Shown piece by piece: positions 1 through 7,972 of a stretch of 64,000 nucleotides of DNA. The translations under genes were made by a program, and so were the position numbers. This stretch comes from Streptomyces fungicidicus (GTDB taxonomy: Bacteria > Actinomycetota > Actinomycetes > Streptomycetales > Streptomycetaceae), in the NCBI RefSeq assembly GCF_003665435.1, contig NZ_CP023407.1, positions 992,001 through 1,056,000 of the forward strand, read 5' to 3'. Position 1 is the stretch's first letter; every line of letters begins with the position of its first letter. The notes below the pieces were generated by a model, which saw nothing but the letters and a program-made list of their open reading frames with translations, did not search any database and was not told the DNA's origin.

Positions 1-1327
1 TCGACAGTGCCTCATAGAACATGCTCAGCGGAAACTCGTCCGGAAGCACGTCATCCACGAGTTTCCGGGGCGGCAGCGTCAGGTCGAGGGCGTCGGGACC
101 CTTGGCCCACCTGGAGCCCGGGTGCGGGGAGAGATAGGTGGAGACCAGCTCGTACCCGGCGAACCAGTGGACGAGCTTGGGACGGTCGATGCCGTCGCGG
201 TACAGCGTCTCGATCTCGGCGCACAGCTGGTTGGTGACCTGCGGGGCGCGCTCCCAGTCGATGGAGAGCTTGTTGTCGGTCCAGCGGACGACGTCGTGCT
301 TGTGCAGGTAGGCGAAGAGCAGCTGACCGCCGAGGCCGTCGTAGTTGCGCATCCGCTCACCGGTGACCGGGAAGCGGAACATCCGGTCGAAGAGCACCGC
401 GACCTGCACGTCACGGGCCTGCGGGACGCCGTCGCCGGCCAGCTTCACGGCCTCCCTGAAGGCGGTGAGGTCGCAGCGCAGCTCCTCCAGTCCGTACATC
501 CAGAACGGCTGGCGCTGCTTGATCATGAACGGGTCGAAGGGCAGGTCGCCGTGGCTGTGGGTGCGGTCGTGGACCATGTCCCAGAGCACGAACGCCTCTT
601 CGCAGCGCTTCTGGTCGTGCACCATCGCGGCGACGTCCTCGGGCAGCTCCAGGCCCAGGATGTCGACGGCGGCCTCGGTGACGCGGCGGAAGCGCGCGGC
701 CTCGCGGTCGCAGAAGATGCCGCCCCAGGTGAACCGCTCGGGGGCCTCGCGCACCGCGATGGTCTCGGGGAAGAGGACCGCGGAGTTGGTGTCGTAGCCG
801 GAGGTGAAGTCCTCGAAGGTGATGCCGCAGAACAGCGGGTTGTCGTAGCGGGTGCGCTCCAGTTCGGCCAGCCAGTCGGGCCAGACCATGCGCAGCACGA
901 CCGCCTCGAGGTTGCGGTCCGGGTTGCCGTTCTGGGTGTACATCGGGAAGACGACCAGGTGCTGCAGGCCGTCCTCGCGGTGCGCGGCCGGCTGGAAGGC
1001 CAGCAGCGAGTCGAGGAAGTCGGGCACCTCGAAGCCGCCCTCGGCCCAGCGGACCAGGTCCTTCACCAGAGCCTCGTGGTAGGCGCGGTCGTGGGGCAGC
1101 AGCGCGGACAGCTCCCCGACGGCCTCGGCGGCCTCGCGCACCGCGCGCTCGGCGGCCTCGCGGGCCGGGGCGCCCTCGGCGTCGAAGTCGATCGACCCGT
1201 CCTTGGACTGCCAGGGCCGGATCCGCTCCACGGCATCCTTGAGCACGGGCCATGCCGGGTGCTCCACCACCCTGCTCACCGAAGGAATCTTCCCTTCCAC
1301 GCCCACCTGCACAAGAATTTCCGTCAT
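1..1327 (-). CDS. DUF6421-type conserved protein (3' end cut off by window)
   Basis: The frame opens at an ATG (1325-1327) with GGAGG about 8 nt upstream on the minus strand and runs for 442 codons through the window start without a stop, so the C-terminus is missing. The N-terminus reads MTEILVQVGVEGKIPSVSRV. The sequence is rich in Trp, Tyr and acidic residues and contains FPMYTQNGNPDRNLEAV, TRYDNPLFCGITFEDF, MVHDRTHSHGDLPFDPFM and FDRMFRFPVTGERMRNYDG. From memory this matches a streptomycete family of about 460 residues called DUF6421; its function is unknown to me. There is no signal peptide or obvious membrane segment, so it is probably cytosolic. It stands alone on its strand, divergent from the phosphodiesterase gene. 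Confidence 0.85.
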   Translation of the reverse strand, partial: MTEILVQVGVEGKIPSVSRVVEHPAWPVLKDAVERIRPWQSKDGSIDFDAEGAPAREAAERAVREAAEAVGELSALLPHDRAYHEALVKDLVRWAEGGFEVPDFLDSLLAFQPAAHREDGLQHLVVFPMYTQNGNPDRNLEAVVLRMVWPDWLAELERTRYDNPLFCGITFEDFTSGYDTNSAVLFPETIAVREAPERFTWGGIFCDREAARFRRVTEAAVDILGLELPEDVAAMVHDQKRCEEAFVLWDMVHDRTHSHGDLPFDPFMIKQRQPFWMYGLEELRCDLTAFREAVKLAGDGVPQARDVQVAVLFDRMFRFPVTGERMRNYDGLGGQLLFAYLHKHDVVRWTDNKLSIDWERAPQVTNQLCAEIETLYRDGIDRPKLVHWFAGYELVSTYLSPHPGSRWAKGPDALDLTLPPRKLVDDVLPDEFPLSMFYEALS

Positions 1328-1401
1328 GTCTCATCCTCCACGGGACAACCTCGCGTAAGAAGACCGTATACACAGCGGGTTTCTCCCAGCAAGGGGCACC
1401 T

Positions 1402-1416
1402 CAGGAAATTATCCTG
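1402..1416. promoter_or_regulatory. Inverted repeat upstream of DUF6421-type gene
   Basis: CAGGA-N5-TCCTG lies in the 253-bp gap between two divergent genes, about 75 nt before the minus-strand start. It could be an operator; the arms are short, so the evidence is weak. On the minus strand TTGCTG-N16-TATACG nearer the start is a possible promoter. Confidence 0.25.
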
Positions 1417-1580
1417 CCTCACCCCCGCCTTCACCGCATTTTTTCCGGTGGGACACCTGGTTGGGTGACGGTGACTGCGATCGACGTTCAGCCTCTGGAC
1501 GCGGGGGGCACAGGCGATACGGTCCAGGAGGGCCGTAGGGACGCGGCCCCCCGCCGCCGTCGACGGAAGCGAGTCGGATC

Positions 1581-2264
1581 TTGAACTTCCTCACCATCGG
1601 TCACCGCGGAGTCATGGGCGTCGAACCCGAGAACACCCTCCGGTCGTTCGCCGCCGCCCAGGAGGCGGGTCTGGACGCCATCGAACTCGATCTGCATCTG
1701 AGCAAGGACGGCGCGCTCGTCGTCATGCACGACACCGAGGTGGACCGCACCACCGACGGCACGGGCGCGATCGCCGACAAGACGCTCGCCGAACTGCGCG
1801 CCCTGGACGCCGGGCGGGGCGAGCGGATCCCGGTCTTCGAGGAGGTGCTCGACGCCGTCCGTGCGCCGCTCCAGGCCGAGATCAAGGACGTGCAGGCCGC
1901 CCGGGCGCTGGCCGAGGTGATGAACGCACGGGGTCTCGCGGACCGGGTCGAGGTGTCCTCGTTCTTCGACGAGGCGATCGCCGAGACCGCCCGCCTGGTG
2001 CCCGGGGTGCGCACGGCGCTCGTCGCGAGCCGGTACGGCCCCGACATCGTCGAGCGGGCGGTGGAGGCGGGCGCCTCCACCGTCTGTCTGAACATCCGCC
2101 GGCTCAGTCTGGAGATCGTGGAGCGGGCGCGGAAGGCCGACCTGAGGATCATCGGCTGGGTGGTCAACACCCAGGACCAGCTGAGACTGGTGCGCGCCCT
2201 TGGTCTGGACGGCGCCACCACGGATTACCCGGAGATCAAACGCACCGGCCGCTTCACGGCGTGA
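1581..2264 (+). CDS. Glycerophosphodiester phosphodiesterase
   Basis: A 227-residue GDPD-family TIM barrel that hydrolyses glycerophosphodiesters to glycerol-3-phosphate and an alcohol. Family motifs are in order: HRGVMGVEPENT (residues 8-19), with the catalytic His and the Glu-Asn pair; the metal-binding ELDLHLSKDG followed by HDTEVDRTTDGTG; QAEIKD mid-protein; and a C-terminal IIGWVVNTQDQLR. No signal peptide is visible, so it is probably cytosolic and recycles deacylated phospholipid. The start is a TTG with the weak ribosome site GGAAG 13 nt upstream; the next in-frame starts would remove the HRG motif. It converges on the acetyltransferase gene with only 4 bp between the stops. Confidence 0.9.
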   Translation: MNFLTIGHRGVMGVEPENTLRSFAAAQEAGLDAIELDLHLSKDGALVVMHDTEVDRTTDGTGAIADKTLAELRALDAGRGERIPVFEEVLDAVRAPLQAEIKDVQAARALAEVMNARGLADRVEVSSFFDEAIAETARLVPGVRTALVASRYGPDIVERAVEAGASTVCLNIRRLSLEIVERARKADLRIIGWVVNTQDQLRLVRALGLDGATTDYPEIKRTGRFTA

Positions 2265-2268
2265 GCCG

Positions 2269-2811
2269 TCAGACCAGCTCCTTCACCAGCAGCTCGAAAC
2301 ACAGGTCGGCGCGCTGCGGAATGCCGAAGCGCTCGTCGCCGTACGGGAAGGGCGTCGTCCGTCCCGTACGGCGGTAGCCGCGCCGCTCGTACCAGGCGAT
2401 CAGGTCCTCCCGCACGGAGATCACCGTCATGTGCATCTCGCTGACGCCCCAGGTCTCGCGGGCCCGGCGCTCCGCCTCCGCGATGATCGTCCTGCCCAGT
2501 CCCGCTCCCTGGAGGGCGGGGCTGACCGCGAACAACCCGAAGTAGGCGTAGGCGCCCCGGTGTTCCAGCTGGCAGCAGGCGATCACCCGGCCGCCGCGCT
2601 CCACCGTCAGCAGCCGGCTGTCCGGCGACCCGATGACCTCGCGCACGCCCTCGGGGTCGGTCCGCTGTCCCTGGAGAATGTCCGCCTCGGTGGTCCAGCC
2701 GGCCCGGCTGGACTCCCCCCGGTAGGCCGACTCGATCAGCGCCACCAGGGCGTCCACATCGGCGTCGGTGGCGTCGCGGAAGGTCAGCGCGGTGTCGGTG
2801 GCGGATTCCAT
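2269..2811 (-). CDS. GNAT-family N-acetyltransferase
   Basis: A 180-residue protein with a single acetyl-CoA-binding GNAT fold. Motif A is LFAVSPALQGAGLGRTII, containing the Q-x-x-G-x-G pyrophosphate loop, followed by the C-terminal WYERRGYRRTGR typical of motif B. The N-terminal half (FRDATDADVDALVALIESAYR) is the usual substrate-side helix pair. The substrate cannot be read from the sequence. I chose the ATG at 2811 because GGAG lies 8 nt before it; a GTG six bases further upstream is too close to that site. It is transcribed alone and convergent with the phosphodiesterase gene. Confidence 0.85.
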   Translation of the reverse strand: MESATDTALTFRDATDADVDALVALIESAYRGESSRAGWTTEADILQGQRTDPEGVREVIGSPDSRLLTVERGGRVIACCQLEHRGAYAYFGLFAVSPALQGAGLGRTIIAEAERRARETWGVSEMHMTVISVREDLIAWYERRGYRRTGRTTPFPYGDERFGIPQRADLCFELLVKELV

Positions 2812-2883
2812 GGGCACGTCTCCGGTTTCGTCTCAGGGCGCCTCCCGGCGTGGCCGGGGCGGCAACGAGACTAACCCGGCCAC

Positions 2884-2889
2884 TACGCT
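2884..2889 (+). promoter_or_regulatory. -10 box TACGCT of a probably leaderless gene
   Basis: TACGCT ends 7 nt before the ATG of the VOC gene and no purine-rich ribosome site lies between, so transcription probably starts at or next to the start codon. No good -35 hexamer is visible. Confidence 0.4.
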
Positions 2890-2896
2890 CGGCCGC

Positions 2897-3295
2897 ATGG
2901 TGCACGTACTGAGCAGCCGCGTCCTGCTCCGCCCCACCGATCCCGACCGCTCCCGCGCCTTCTACGGGGAGCGGCTGGGCCTCGCCGTCCACCGCGAGTT
3001 CGGCACCGGCCCGGAGCGCGGCACCGTCTACTTCCTCGGCGGGGGGTTCCTGGAGCTCTCGGGCCGTTCGGACTCCGCCTCCGGAGCCTCCCCGGACGTG
3101 CGGCTGTGGCTCCAGGTCGAGGACGTCGCCGCGGCGCACGGGGAACTGGCGGCCGGGGGCGTCGAGATCGTCCGTCCTCCGGTGCGGGAGCCCTGGGGGC
3201 TGATCGAGATGTGGATCGCGGACCCGGACGGCACGCCGATCGTGCTGGTCGAGATCCCGGCCGACCATCCGCTCCGGTACCGGCCCGGCATCTAG
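2897..3295 (+). CDS. VOC-family (glyoxalase/dioxygenase fold) protein
   Basis: A 132-residue vicinal-oxygen-chelate fold with two beta-alpha-beta-beta-beta modules. The N-terminal module starts VLLRPTDPDRSRAFYGERLG and the C-terminal module ends EMWIADPDGTPIVLVEIP; the Glu at EMW and the Glu near the end (VEIP) sit where VOC proteins bind a metal. The family includes glyoxalases, extradiol dioxygenases and antibiotic-binding resistance proteins, and nothing here decides among them. The start is the ATG at 2897; translation further upstream would run into the acetyltransferase promoter region. It is divergent from the acetyltransferase gene and convergent with the MarR gene. Confidence 0.85.
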   Translation: MVHVLSSRVLLRPTDPDRSRAFYGERLGLAVHREFGTGPERGTVYFLGGGFLELSGRSDSASGASPDVRLWLQVEDVAAAHGELAAGGVEIVRPPVREPWGLIEMWIADPDGTPIVLVEIPADHPLRYRPGI

Positions 3296-3311
3296 GGCCT
3301 GCCGCGAAAGA

Positions 3312-3328
3312 GCCGCCCGCGGGGCGGC
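3312..3328. terminator. Hairpin between VOC and MarR genes
   Basis: GCCGCCC-GCG-GGGCGGC is a perfect 7-bp stem between two convergent stop codons. It has no T-tract, as usual in high-GC actinobacteria, and probably ends transcription from both sides. Confidence 0.5.
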
Positions 3329-3358
3329 AGGCGAGGCCGGGTGCGGCGCCGGGGGCGG

Positions 3359-3937
3359 TCATGCCCGCAGCGCGCCCAGGCGTCCTTCCAGCTGTCCGAG
3401 GAGTTCGCCCAGCAGGGCGGCGAGCTCGCCGAGTTCCGGGCCGTCCAGACCGGACAGCACAGCGTTCTCGTAGGCGAGCTGCGCCGGCATGATGCCGTCG
3501 ACCAGGGCGCTTCCGGAGTCGGTGAGACGGACATGGGCGACCCTGCGGTCGCGGGTGTCGCCGCGGCGCTCCACCAGCCCGCGTTCGCCGAGCTGCTTGA
3601 GGCGTTTGGTGACGGCGGCGCCCGAGGAGAAGGTCTCGCGGGCCAGCTCGCTCGGGGTCAGTTCGTGGCCGGTGCGGCGCAGCGCGCCGAGCAGGTCGAA
3701 CTCCGGGCGGGTCAGTCCCGCGCGGCGCAGCGGGGCGTCCTCCGCCTGCTGCAGGAGGGCGGCGCAGCGGTTGATGCGGCCGATGACCTCCATCGGACCG
3801 GTGTCGAGAGCGGGGTTGACGGCCCGCCACTGCCGCACGACCGCGGCCACGGTGTCGTCCCGCGAACGGCCCTGCAGGCCCCCGCCGCCCGTCGCCGGTC
3901 CCGCGTCGTCCGCCGCCGGTCCTTCGGTCGCCGTCAT
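3359..3937 (-). CDS. MarR-family transcriptional regulator, coupled to FUSC gene
   Basis: A 192-residue winged-helix regulator. After about 35 low-complexity residues come a dimerisation helix (NPALDTGPMEVIGRINRCAALL), the helix-turn-helix (LTPSELARETFSSGAAVTKRLKQLGERG) and the wing (LVERRGDTRDRRVAHVRLT), then C-terminal dimer helices. Its ATG overlaps the stop of the upstream FUSC gene as ATGA, so the two are translationally coupled and surely one operon. MarR proteins usually repress their own operon and release DNA on binding a phenolic or other small ligand; control of the neighbouring exporter-like FUSC protein is the natural inference. An inverted repeat before the FUSC gene is a candidate operator. 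Confidence 0.9.
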   Translation of the reverse strand: MTATEGPAADDAGPATGGGGLQGRSRDDTVAAVVRQWRAVNPALDTGPMEVIGRINRCAALLQQAEDAPLRRAGLTRPEFDLLGALRRTGHELTPSELARETFSSGAAVTKRLKQLGERGLVERRGDTRDRRVAHVRLTDSGSALVDGIMPAQLAYENAVLSGLDGPELGELAALLGELLGQLEGRLGALRA

Positions 3938-5631
3938 GGCCGTACGTCCTCCGTGTCCGTGCCCGTGCCGGGGTCCGGGAGCAGCCCCTGGCGTCGTACC
4001 GTCGCCGCGAGCGTACGGTGTCCGGACTGCTCGGCGAGCACGACCCGCTCCTGGGGCAGCGCGCGCCGCCACCACTCGCCGGACGCGGCGTCGACGGTGG
4101 CCCGCAGGTCGACCAGTGCGGCGGCCAGGTCGCGGTGGGCCGCGGCCAGGGCCGCGGGCGCGGCCCCCGGGGCCGCCAGCAGGCGGGCGGCGCCCTCACG
4201 TGCCCGGTCGACGGCGGTGAGCGCCCCCTCCACGCGGTTGCCCGCCCTGCGGTTGGTGACCACCAGGGCCGCGGCGAAACCGACCAGCGCGCCCACGAGG
4301 GTGTCCACGACCCGGTCGGCGACCAGCTCGCCGACCGGCTGGTAGCCGGGGAACTCGGTGACCAGCAGGGCGAGGGGGGTCACGCAGACGCTGCCGAGCC
4401 AGTAGTTCCGGCTGATGAACGCCTCGGCCCCGAAGTTGAACGCGAGGCAGCACAGGACGAGCGCGAGGGGGCCCAGGTGGGCGACCGGGGCGACGGCGGC
4501 GAAGATCAGGACGCCGACGAGGTTGCCGACGACGCGCTGGACCGTCCGGCTCCAGGTGAGGGTGATGTTGGCCTGGTAGAGCGAGGCGGCGGTGACCAGG
4601 GCCCAGTAGGGACGGCCGACGCCCAGGGCGAGGGAGGCGTAGCCGGCGAGCGCGCAGCCGAGCGCGGTGCGGACGGCGATCGGGGTGAGCGGTCCGAGCC
4701 TGCTCCACAGGGGGCGGGGAGCGACGGCGCGTTCCGCGGCCACCCCCAGCAGTTCGTCGGCGCCCGCGCGGGGGTCGTCGGGACGCGGGACCGGGCCGGT
4801 GCCGCGCAGGTCGCGGGCCCAGGCGCGCAGACGTGCGGGGTCGGCGTCGGCCGGCGCGGCGAGCGCGACCTCGGCGCGGATCACCAGTCGTTCGAGGGCG
4901 CGGCGGGTGGCCGAGGGCCGGTTCCCCGCGGCAAGCAGCGATTGCCACGCGGTCTGGACGGCGGCGTAGGCGTCGCCACGGGCGCGCGGGTGGCCCTCCC
5001 CGGCGCCCGGCGTCTGCGCGACCGCCGTCTCCGCGTACGCCGCGGCGGACTTCAGTGCCTGGGCGGTGGCCCGGCGCTCCGGGCCGTGCGGCCGGACCAG
5101 CACGGGCGCCATGCCGACCAGCCAGGCCCACACGCCCGCCGCGGCGGCGAGCGCGAGGTGGCCGGGGACCTGCCCGAGGGTCTGCGGGACGAACAGCGAG
5201 GCCGAGCTGACGAAGATCAGGATCACATGGGCGGGCGGGCCGATGCGGGTGGCGTCGCACAGCACCTTCTGCACGGCGGCGAGCACGGCGCCCACGGCGA
5301 CGAGGATCACGGCGTTCCGGGTGAGGGAGGCCGCGACGAGCGCCACGGCGAGGCCACCGAGCATGCCCAGTACCACCCACACCAGCGTCTTGGCCCGGGC
5401 GGCGTACGGGCGGTTGTGCGCGTACAGGGCGCACAGGGACCCGGCCATGGTGTACATCGCCAGGTCCAGCCGACCGAGCCCCACCAGCAGCAGGTTGGGC
5501 GGCGCCACCGCGGCGACCACGCTGAGGGCCGGTTTGAACCAGATGTCGGAGGGCCGCCCGAGGCGCAGCGGGGCGGCGAGGGGGAGGCGCCTGGCCTTCG
5601 GGGTGGAGGGGGTGGGGGTGGCACTGCTCAT
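3934..5631 (-). CDS. FUSC-family membrane protein (aromatic acid/toxic compound exporter type)
   Basis: A 565-residue protein with the duplicated FUSC architecture: an N-terminal block of about five hydrophobic helices (from PALSVVAAVAPPNLLLVGLG to ALAAAAGVWAWLVGMAPVLV), a soluble alpha-helical region of about 170 residues, then a second membrane block (TAIGRTALG-like region through TLVGALVGFAAALVV) and a cytosolic tail. FUSC proteins resemble plant ALMT channels and bacterial AaeB efflux proteins. I start at the ATG at 5631 (MSSATPTPS), which has AAGG about 8 nt upstream; the frame continues open further but without membrane protein character. It is first in an operon with the MarR gene. Confidence 0.88.
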   Translation of the reverse strand: MSSATPTPSTPKARRLPLAAPLRLGRPSDIWFKPALSVVAAVAPPNLLLVGLGRLDLAMYTMAGSLCALYAHNRPYAARAKTLVWVVLGMLGGLAVALVAASLTRNAVILVAVGAVLAAVQKVLCDATRIGPPAHVILIFVSSASLFVPQTLGQVPGHLALAAAAGVWAWLVGMAPVLVRPHGPERRATAQALKSAAAYAETAVAQTPGAGEGHPRARGDAYAAVQTAWQSLLAAGNRPSATRRALERLVIRAEVALAAPADADPARLRAWARDLRGTGPVPRPDDPRAGADELLGVAAERAVAPRPLWSRLGPLTPIAVRTALGCALAGYASLALGVGRPYWALVTAASLYQANITLTWSRTVQRVVGNLVGVLIFAAVAPVAHLGPLALVLCCLAFNFGAEAFISRNYWLGSVCVTPLALLVTEFPGYQPVGELVADRVVDTLVGALVGFAAALVVTNRRAGNRVEGALTAVDRAREGAARLLAAPGAAPAALAAAHRDLAAALVDLRATVDAASGEWWRRALPQERVVLAEQSGHRTLAATVRRQGLLPDPGTGTDTEDVRP

Positions 5632-5647
5632 GAGAAACAACCTTAGC

Positions 5648-5673
5648 AGGTATTTTACTCGTGAATCATACCT
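5648..5673. promoter_or_regulatory. Inverted repeat before the FUSC-marR operon
   Basis: AGGTAT-N14-ATACCT begins 17 nt upstream of the FUSC start, in an unusually AT-rich patch of the intergenic region. Its size and position suit a MarR-dimer operator for autoregulation of the operon. Confidence 0.45.
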
Positions 5674-5790
5674 CCCGACCTGCGCTGCTCCCCCGAACGC
5701 TCCCCCTGTACTTCCGTGCGCTCGGGTGCCCGCCACCGGGACCGGGCATGCCATGACCGGCCCTCGAGCGGGTCGAGGGGGGAGGTTCGG

Positions 5791-6339
5791 GTGCACGGAC
5801 CGGTGTCGTCGGGCTGGCTGCTGGTCGCGCTCTGCGCGGCCACCGGCGCGTACTGTCTGCTGCGCATGCGCAGCCGTGTGGTGGAGCAGCGCCGTGCCGC
5901 GGGCGGCGAGGCGCTCATGGGCTTCGGCATGGCCGTGATGGCCGTGCCCGCGGCGGTGTTCACGCCGCCGGGCTGGGTGTGGACGGCCCTCGCGGTGGTG
6001 TTCGGCGGGGCGGGGCTGCACGCGCTGTGGGCCGCCCGTACCGGCGCGGGTCATCTGCACCATCTGATCGGCGCGGGCGCGATGGTGTACATGGCGGTGG
6101 CCATGGCCGCCCCCGCCGGTCACGGACACGGGCACGGGGGCTCGGGCACACCCCTGCTGACCGGGACGCTGCTGCTCTACTTCGTGGCGTACGTGCTCGT
6201 CACGGGCGTACGGCTGGTGCCGGTGGCCACGGTGCCGGGGGTCGCGGAGGGTGCCGGATGGGGTGACCGGCCGGAACTGGCGCGGGCCTGCCGGCTCTCC
6301 ATGGGGATCGCGATGGTGGCGATGCTGTTGGCGGTGTGA
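5791..6339 (+). CDS. DUF5134-type integral membrane protein
   Basis: A 182-residue protein with about five hydrophobic segments: SSGWLLVALCAATGAYCLL, ALMGFGMAVMAVPAAVF, VWTALAVVFGGAGLHALW, HLIGAGAMVYMAVAMAA and LLTGTLLLYFVAYVLVT. A His-rich loop (GHGHGHGG) lies between segments four and five, which suggests metal binding but proves nothing. It resembles the actinobacterial DUF5134 family, whose function is unknown. The GTG at 5791 is preceded by GGGGGGAGG at a good distance. The M56 peptidase follows 92 bp downstream on the same strand, a pairing I recall from other streptomycetes; copper or membrane-stress roles have been guessed for such pairs. Confidence 0.82.
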   Translation: MHGPVSSGWLLVALCAATGAYCLLRMRSRVVEQRRAAGGEALMGFGMAVMAVPAAVFTPPGWVWTALAVVFGGAGLHALWAARTGAGHLHHLIGAGAMVYMAVAMAAPAGHGHGHGGSGTPLLTGTLLLYFVAYVLVTGVRLVPVATVPGVAEGAGWGDRPELARACRLSMGIAMVAMLLAV

Positions 6340-6419
6340 GGGGCGAGGGCGGGCCGTCCAGGACCGTTGGCTGCGTCACTTCGGTCCGTTGGGCCGTATA
6401 CCGCGGCGGCCCGCGCTCA

Positions 6420-6425
6420 TAGGCT
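6420..6425 (+). promoter_or_regulatory. -10 box TAGGCT of a probably leaderless gene
   Basis: TAGGCT matches the streptomycete housekeeping -10 sequence and ends 6 nt before the ATG of the M56 gene, with no ribosome site between. This points to a leaderless transcript separate from DUF5134. Confidence 0.5.
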
Positions 6426-6431
6426 GCACAC

Positions 6432-7367
6432 ATGATCCTCCCCGCGGCACTGCTGCTGCTCGGCGTTCTGACCGCCGTCACGGGTCCCCGGCTGCTCGCC
6501 CGGGCCGACTGGCCGGACCGGGAACCGGTGGTGGCGCTGTGGGCGTGGCAGTGCGTGATCGCGGCGGTGCTGCTGTGCTGCGCGCTTTCGATGACGTTCA
6601 GCGCGGCGGCGGCCTGGCGGGCGGTGGGCGGCCATGTGTTCGCCACGGCGCCCCGTGCGGTCGTCGAGGCGTACGCGCTCGGCACGGCGGGGCTCTGGGC
6701 GGCTACCACCGCGGTGGCACTGGCGTGCGGCGGACTGTGGAGCGCGGCGATGCTCGTCCGGGAGGTCGTACGGGCCCGCGCCCGGCGCCGGACGCGCCGG
6801 GCCGAACTGCAGGTGCGGGCGCCGCTGCTGCCCGGGGAGGAACCGGGCGCCGACCGGCTCGTGGTCCTGGAGGGTGAGCGGCCCGAGGCCTGGTGGCTCC
6901 CGGGCACCCCGCCCCAGCTGGTCGTCACCACGGCCGCGCTGCGCCGGCTGAAGGGGCGGCAGCTGGACGCCGTCCTCGCCCATGAGCGGGGCCACGCCCG
7001 GGCCCGCCACGACTGGCTGCTGCACTGCTCGTCCGCGCTGGCGGGCGGCTTCCCGCAGGTGCCGGTGTTCGCGGCGTTCCGCGACGAGATGCACCGCCTG
7101 GTCGAACTCGCCGCGGACGACATGGCGTCCCGCCGCTTCGGCCGGCTCACCACGGCCCTCGCACTGGTGGAACTCAACGAACACCGCGGGGTGTTCGGGC
7201 CCTGCCCGGCCCCGGAGGCCCATGTCCCGGCCCGTGTCCGCCGGCTGCTCACACCCCCGGACCGCCTGACCGCGGGCCGCCGCCTCCGCCTGACGGCCGT
7301 GGCATCGCTGGTCCCGGTCGTGCCGATCCTGGTGGCCTTCGTGCCGGGACTGCGGGCACTCGGCTAG
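6432..7367 (+). CDS. M56-family (BlaR1-like) membrane metallopeptidase
   Basis: A 311-residue membrane zinc peptidase. Three hydrophobic helices occupy about the first 115 residues, then a cytosolic catalytic segment carries the zinc-binding HERGHARARHD (HExxH) followed by ELAADDMASRR, where the Glu is the likely third ligand; a final helix (VASLVPVVPILVAFVPGL) closes the protein. M56 proteins include the BlaR1/MecR1 signal transducers, but this one lacks the penicillin-binding sensor domain and no BlaI/MecI repressor gene is nearby, so a beta-lactam role is not supported. It probably cleaves a membrane or cytosolic protein. It lies just downstream of the DUF5134 gene. Confidence 0.88.
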   Translation: MILPAALLLLGVLTAVTGPRLLARADWPDREPVVALWAWQCVIAAVLLCCALSMTFSAAAAWRAVGGHVFATAPRAVVEAYALGTAGLWAATTAVALACGGLWSAAMLVREVVRARARRRTRRAELQVRAPLLPGEEPGADRLVVLEGERPEAWWLPGTPPQLVVTTAALRRLKGRQLDAVLAHERGHARARHDWLLHCSSALAGGFPQVPVFAAFRDEMHRLVELAADDMASRRFGRLTTALALVELNEHRGVFGPCPAPEAHVPARVRRLLTPPDRLTAGRRLRLTAVASLVPVVPILVAFVPGLRALG

Positions 7368-7972
7368 ACCCCGGACCCCGGACTTCACCACCCGGAGCCC
7401 CTGCCCCTGAGGGCCCACCTCGCACCATCGGCCCGACCGGGCACGTACCGGGGAGGCGTGCGCGAGCCGAGGCGTGCCCCCGTCCCACCCACGGAAATCG
7501 CCCCGCGTGGGCCCGGACGGCACCCCAACGCAGCAGAACCAGCGCCCGACCGGCCGGCCCGAACCGGAAAGCGGGCGCGCACCAAAACGCGTCGCCCCGC
7601 CCCCACCAGCGGACGCGGCCCTCAGGGGGCGCGCCCGCGCGGATCCGGAAGGCGGACGCGGACGAGGCGTCGTCCCCGACCCGCCGAAGTGTGCACCCCC
7701 CCGGAGGGCGTGCCCACGCGGCACCGCACGCATCAGAAGCAGTGCTCGACCGGCCGGCGCGACAGAGGCAGGCCGGCCGGTACCGCCGCGACGGTAATTG
7801 TCCCCGCCCAGGCGTCATGGCGTCGACGCGGGGAGGCCATGCGGTACGCGACGGTGTGTCAGCACCGGAGGGGCGGTAGGTGGCCGGAGAGGTTCCGGAA
7901 AGCGGTGGGCTCGCGTACGCGACGGGGCGGGGGTGCTGGCCGCGGGTGACGGTGGTCGGCGAGGATCGGCCC
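7368..7972. other. 605-bp gene-free region with imperfect direct repeats
   Basis: Frames open here on both strands, but their translations are Pro/Arg/Thr-rich and show no family motif, ribosome site or codon-position bias, so I call no gene. Two imperfect copies of a block of about 42 bp (7517-7558 and 7716-7760, each ending CGACCGGCCGG) lie about 200 bp apart. Runs of C and G and many short repeats suggest decayed sequence or a structured intergenic region. Confidence 0.45.

Noticed and set aside
122..1468. Open frame of 448 codons on the plus strand
   Set aside because: It is antisense to the DUF6421-type gene, which has a ribosome site and recognisable family sequence.
4018..5646. Open frame of 542 codons on the plus strand
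   Set aside because: It is the shadow of the FUSC gene on the other strand, which has clear membrane helices and a regulator coupled to it.
6432..7367. M56 gene as part of a beta-lactam-sensing BlaR/BlaI system
   Set aside because: There is no penicillin-binding sensor domain and no BlaI/MecI repressor gene in the neighbourhood.
7458..7949. Possible genes in the 7.4-7.9 kb gap
   Set aside because: Several overlapping frames are open at once, translations are Pro/Arg-rich, and none has a ribosome site or motif.
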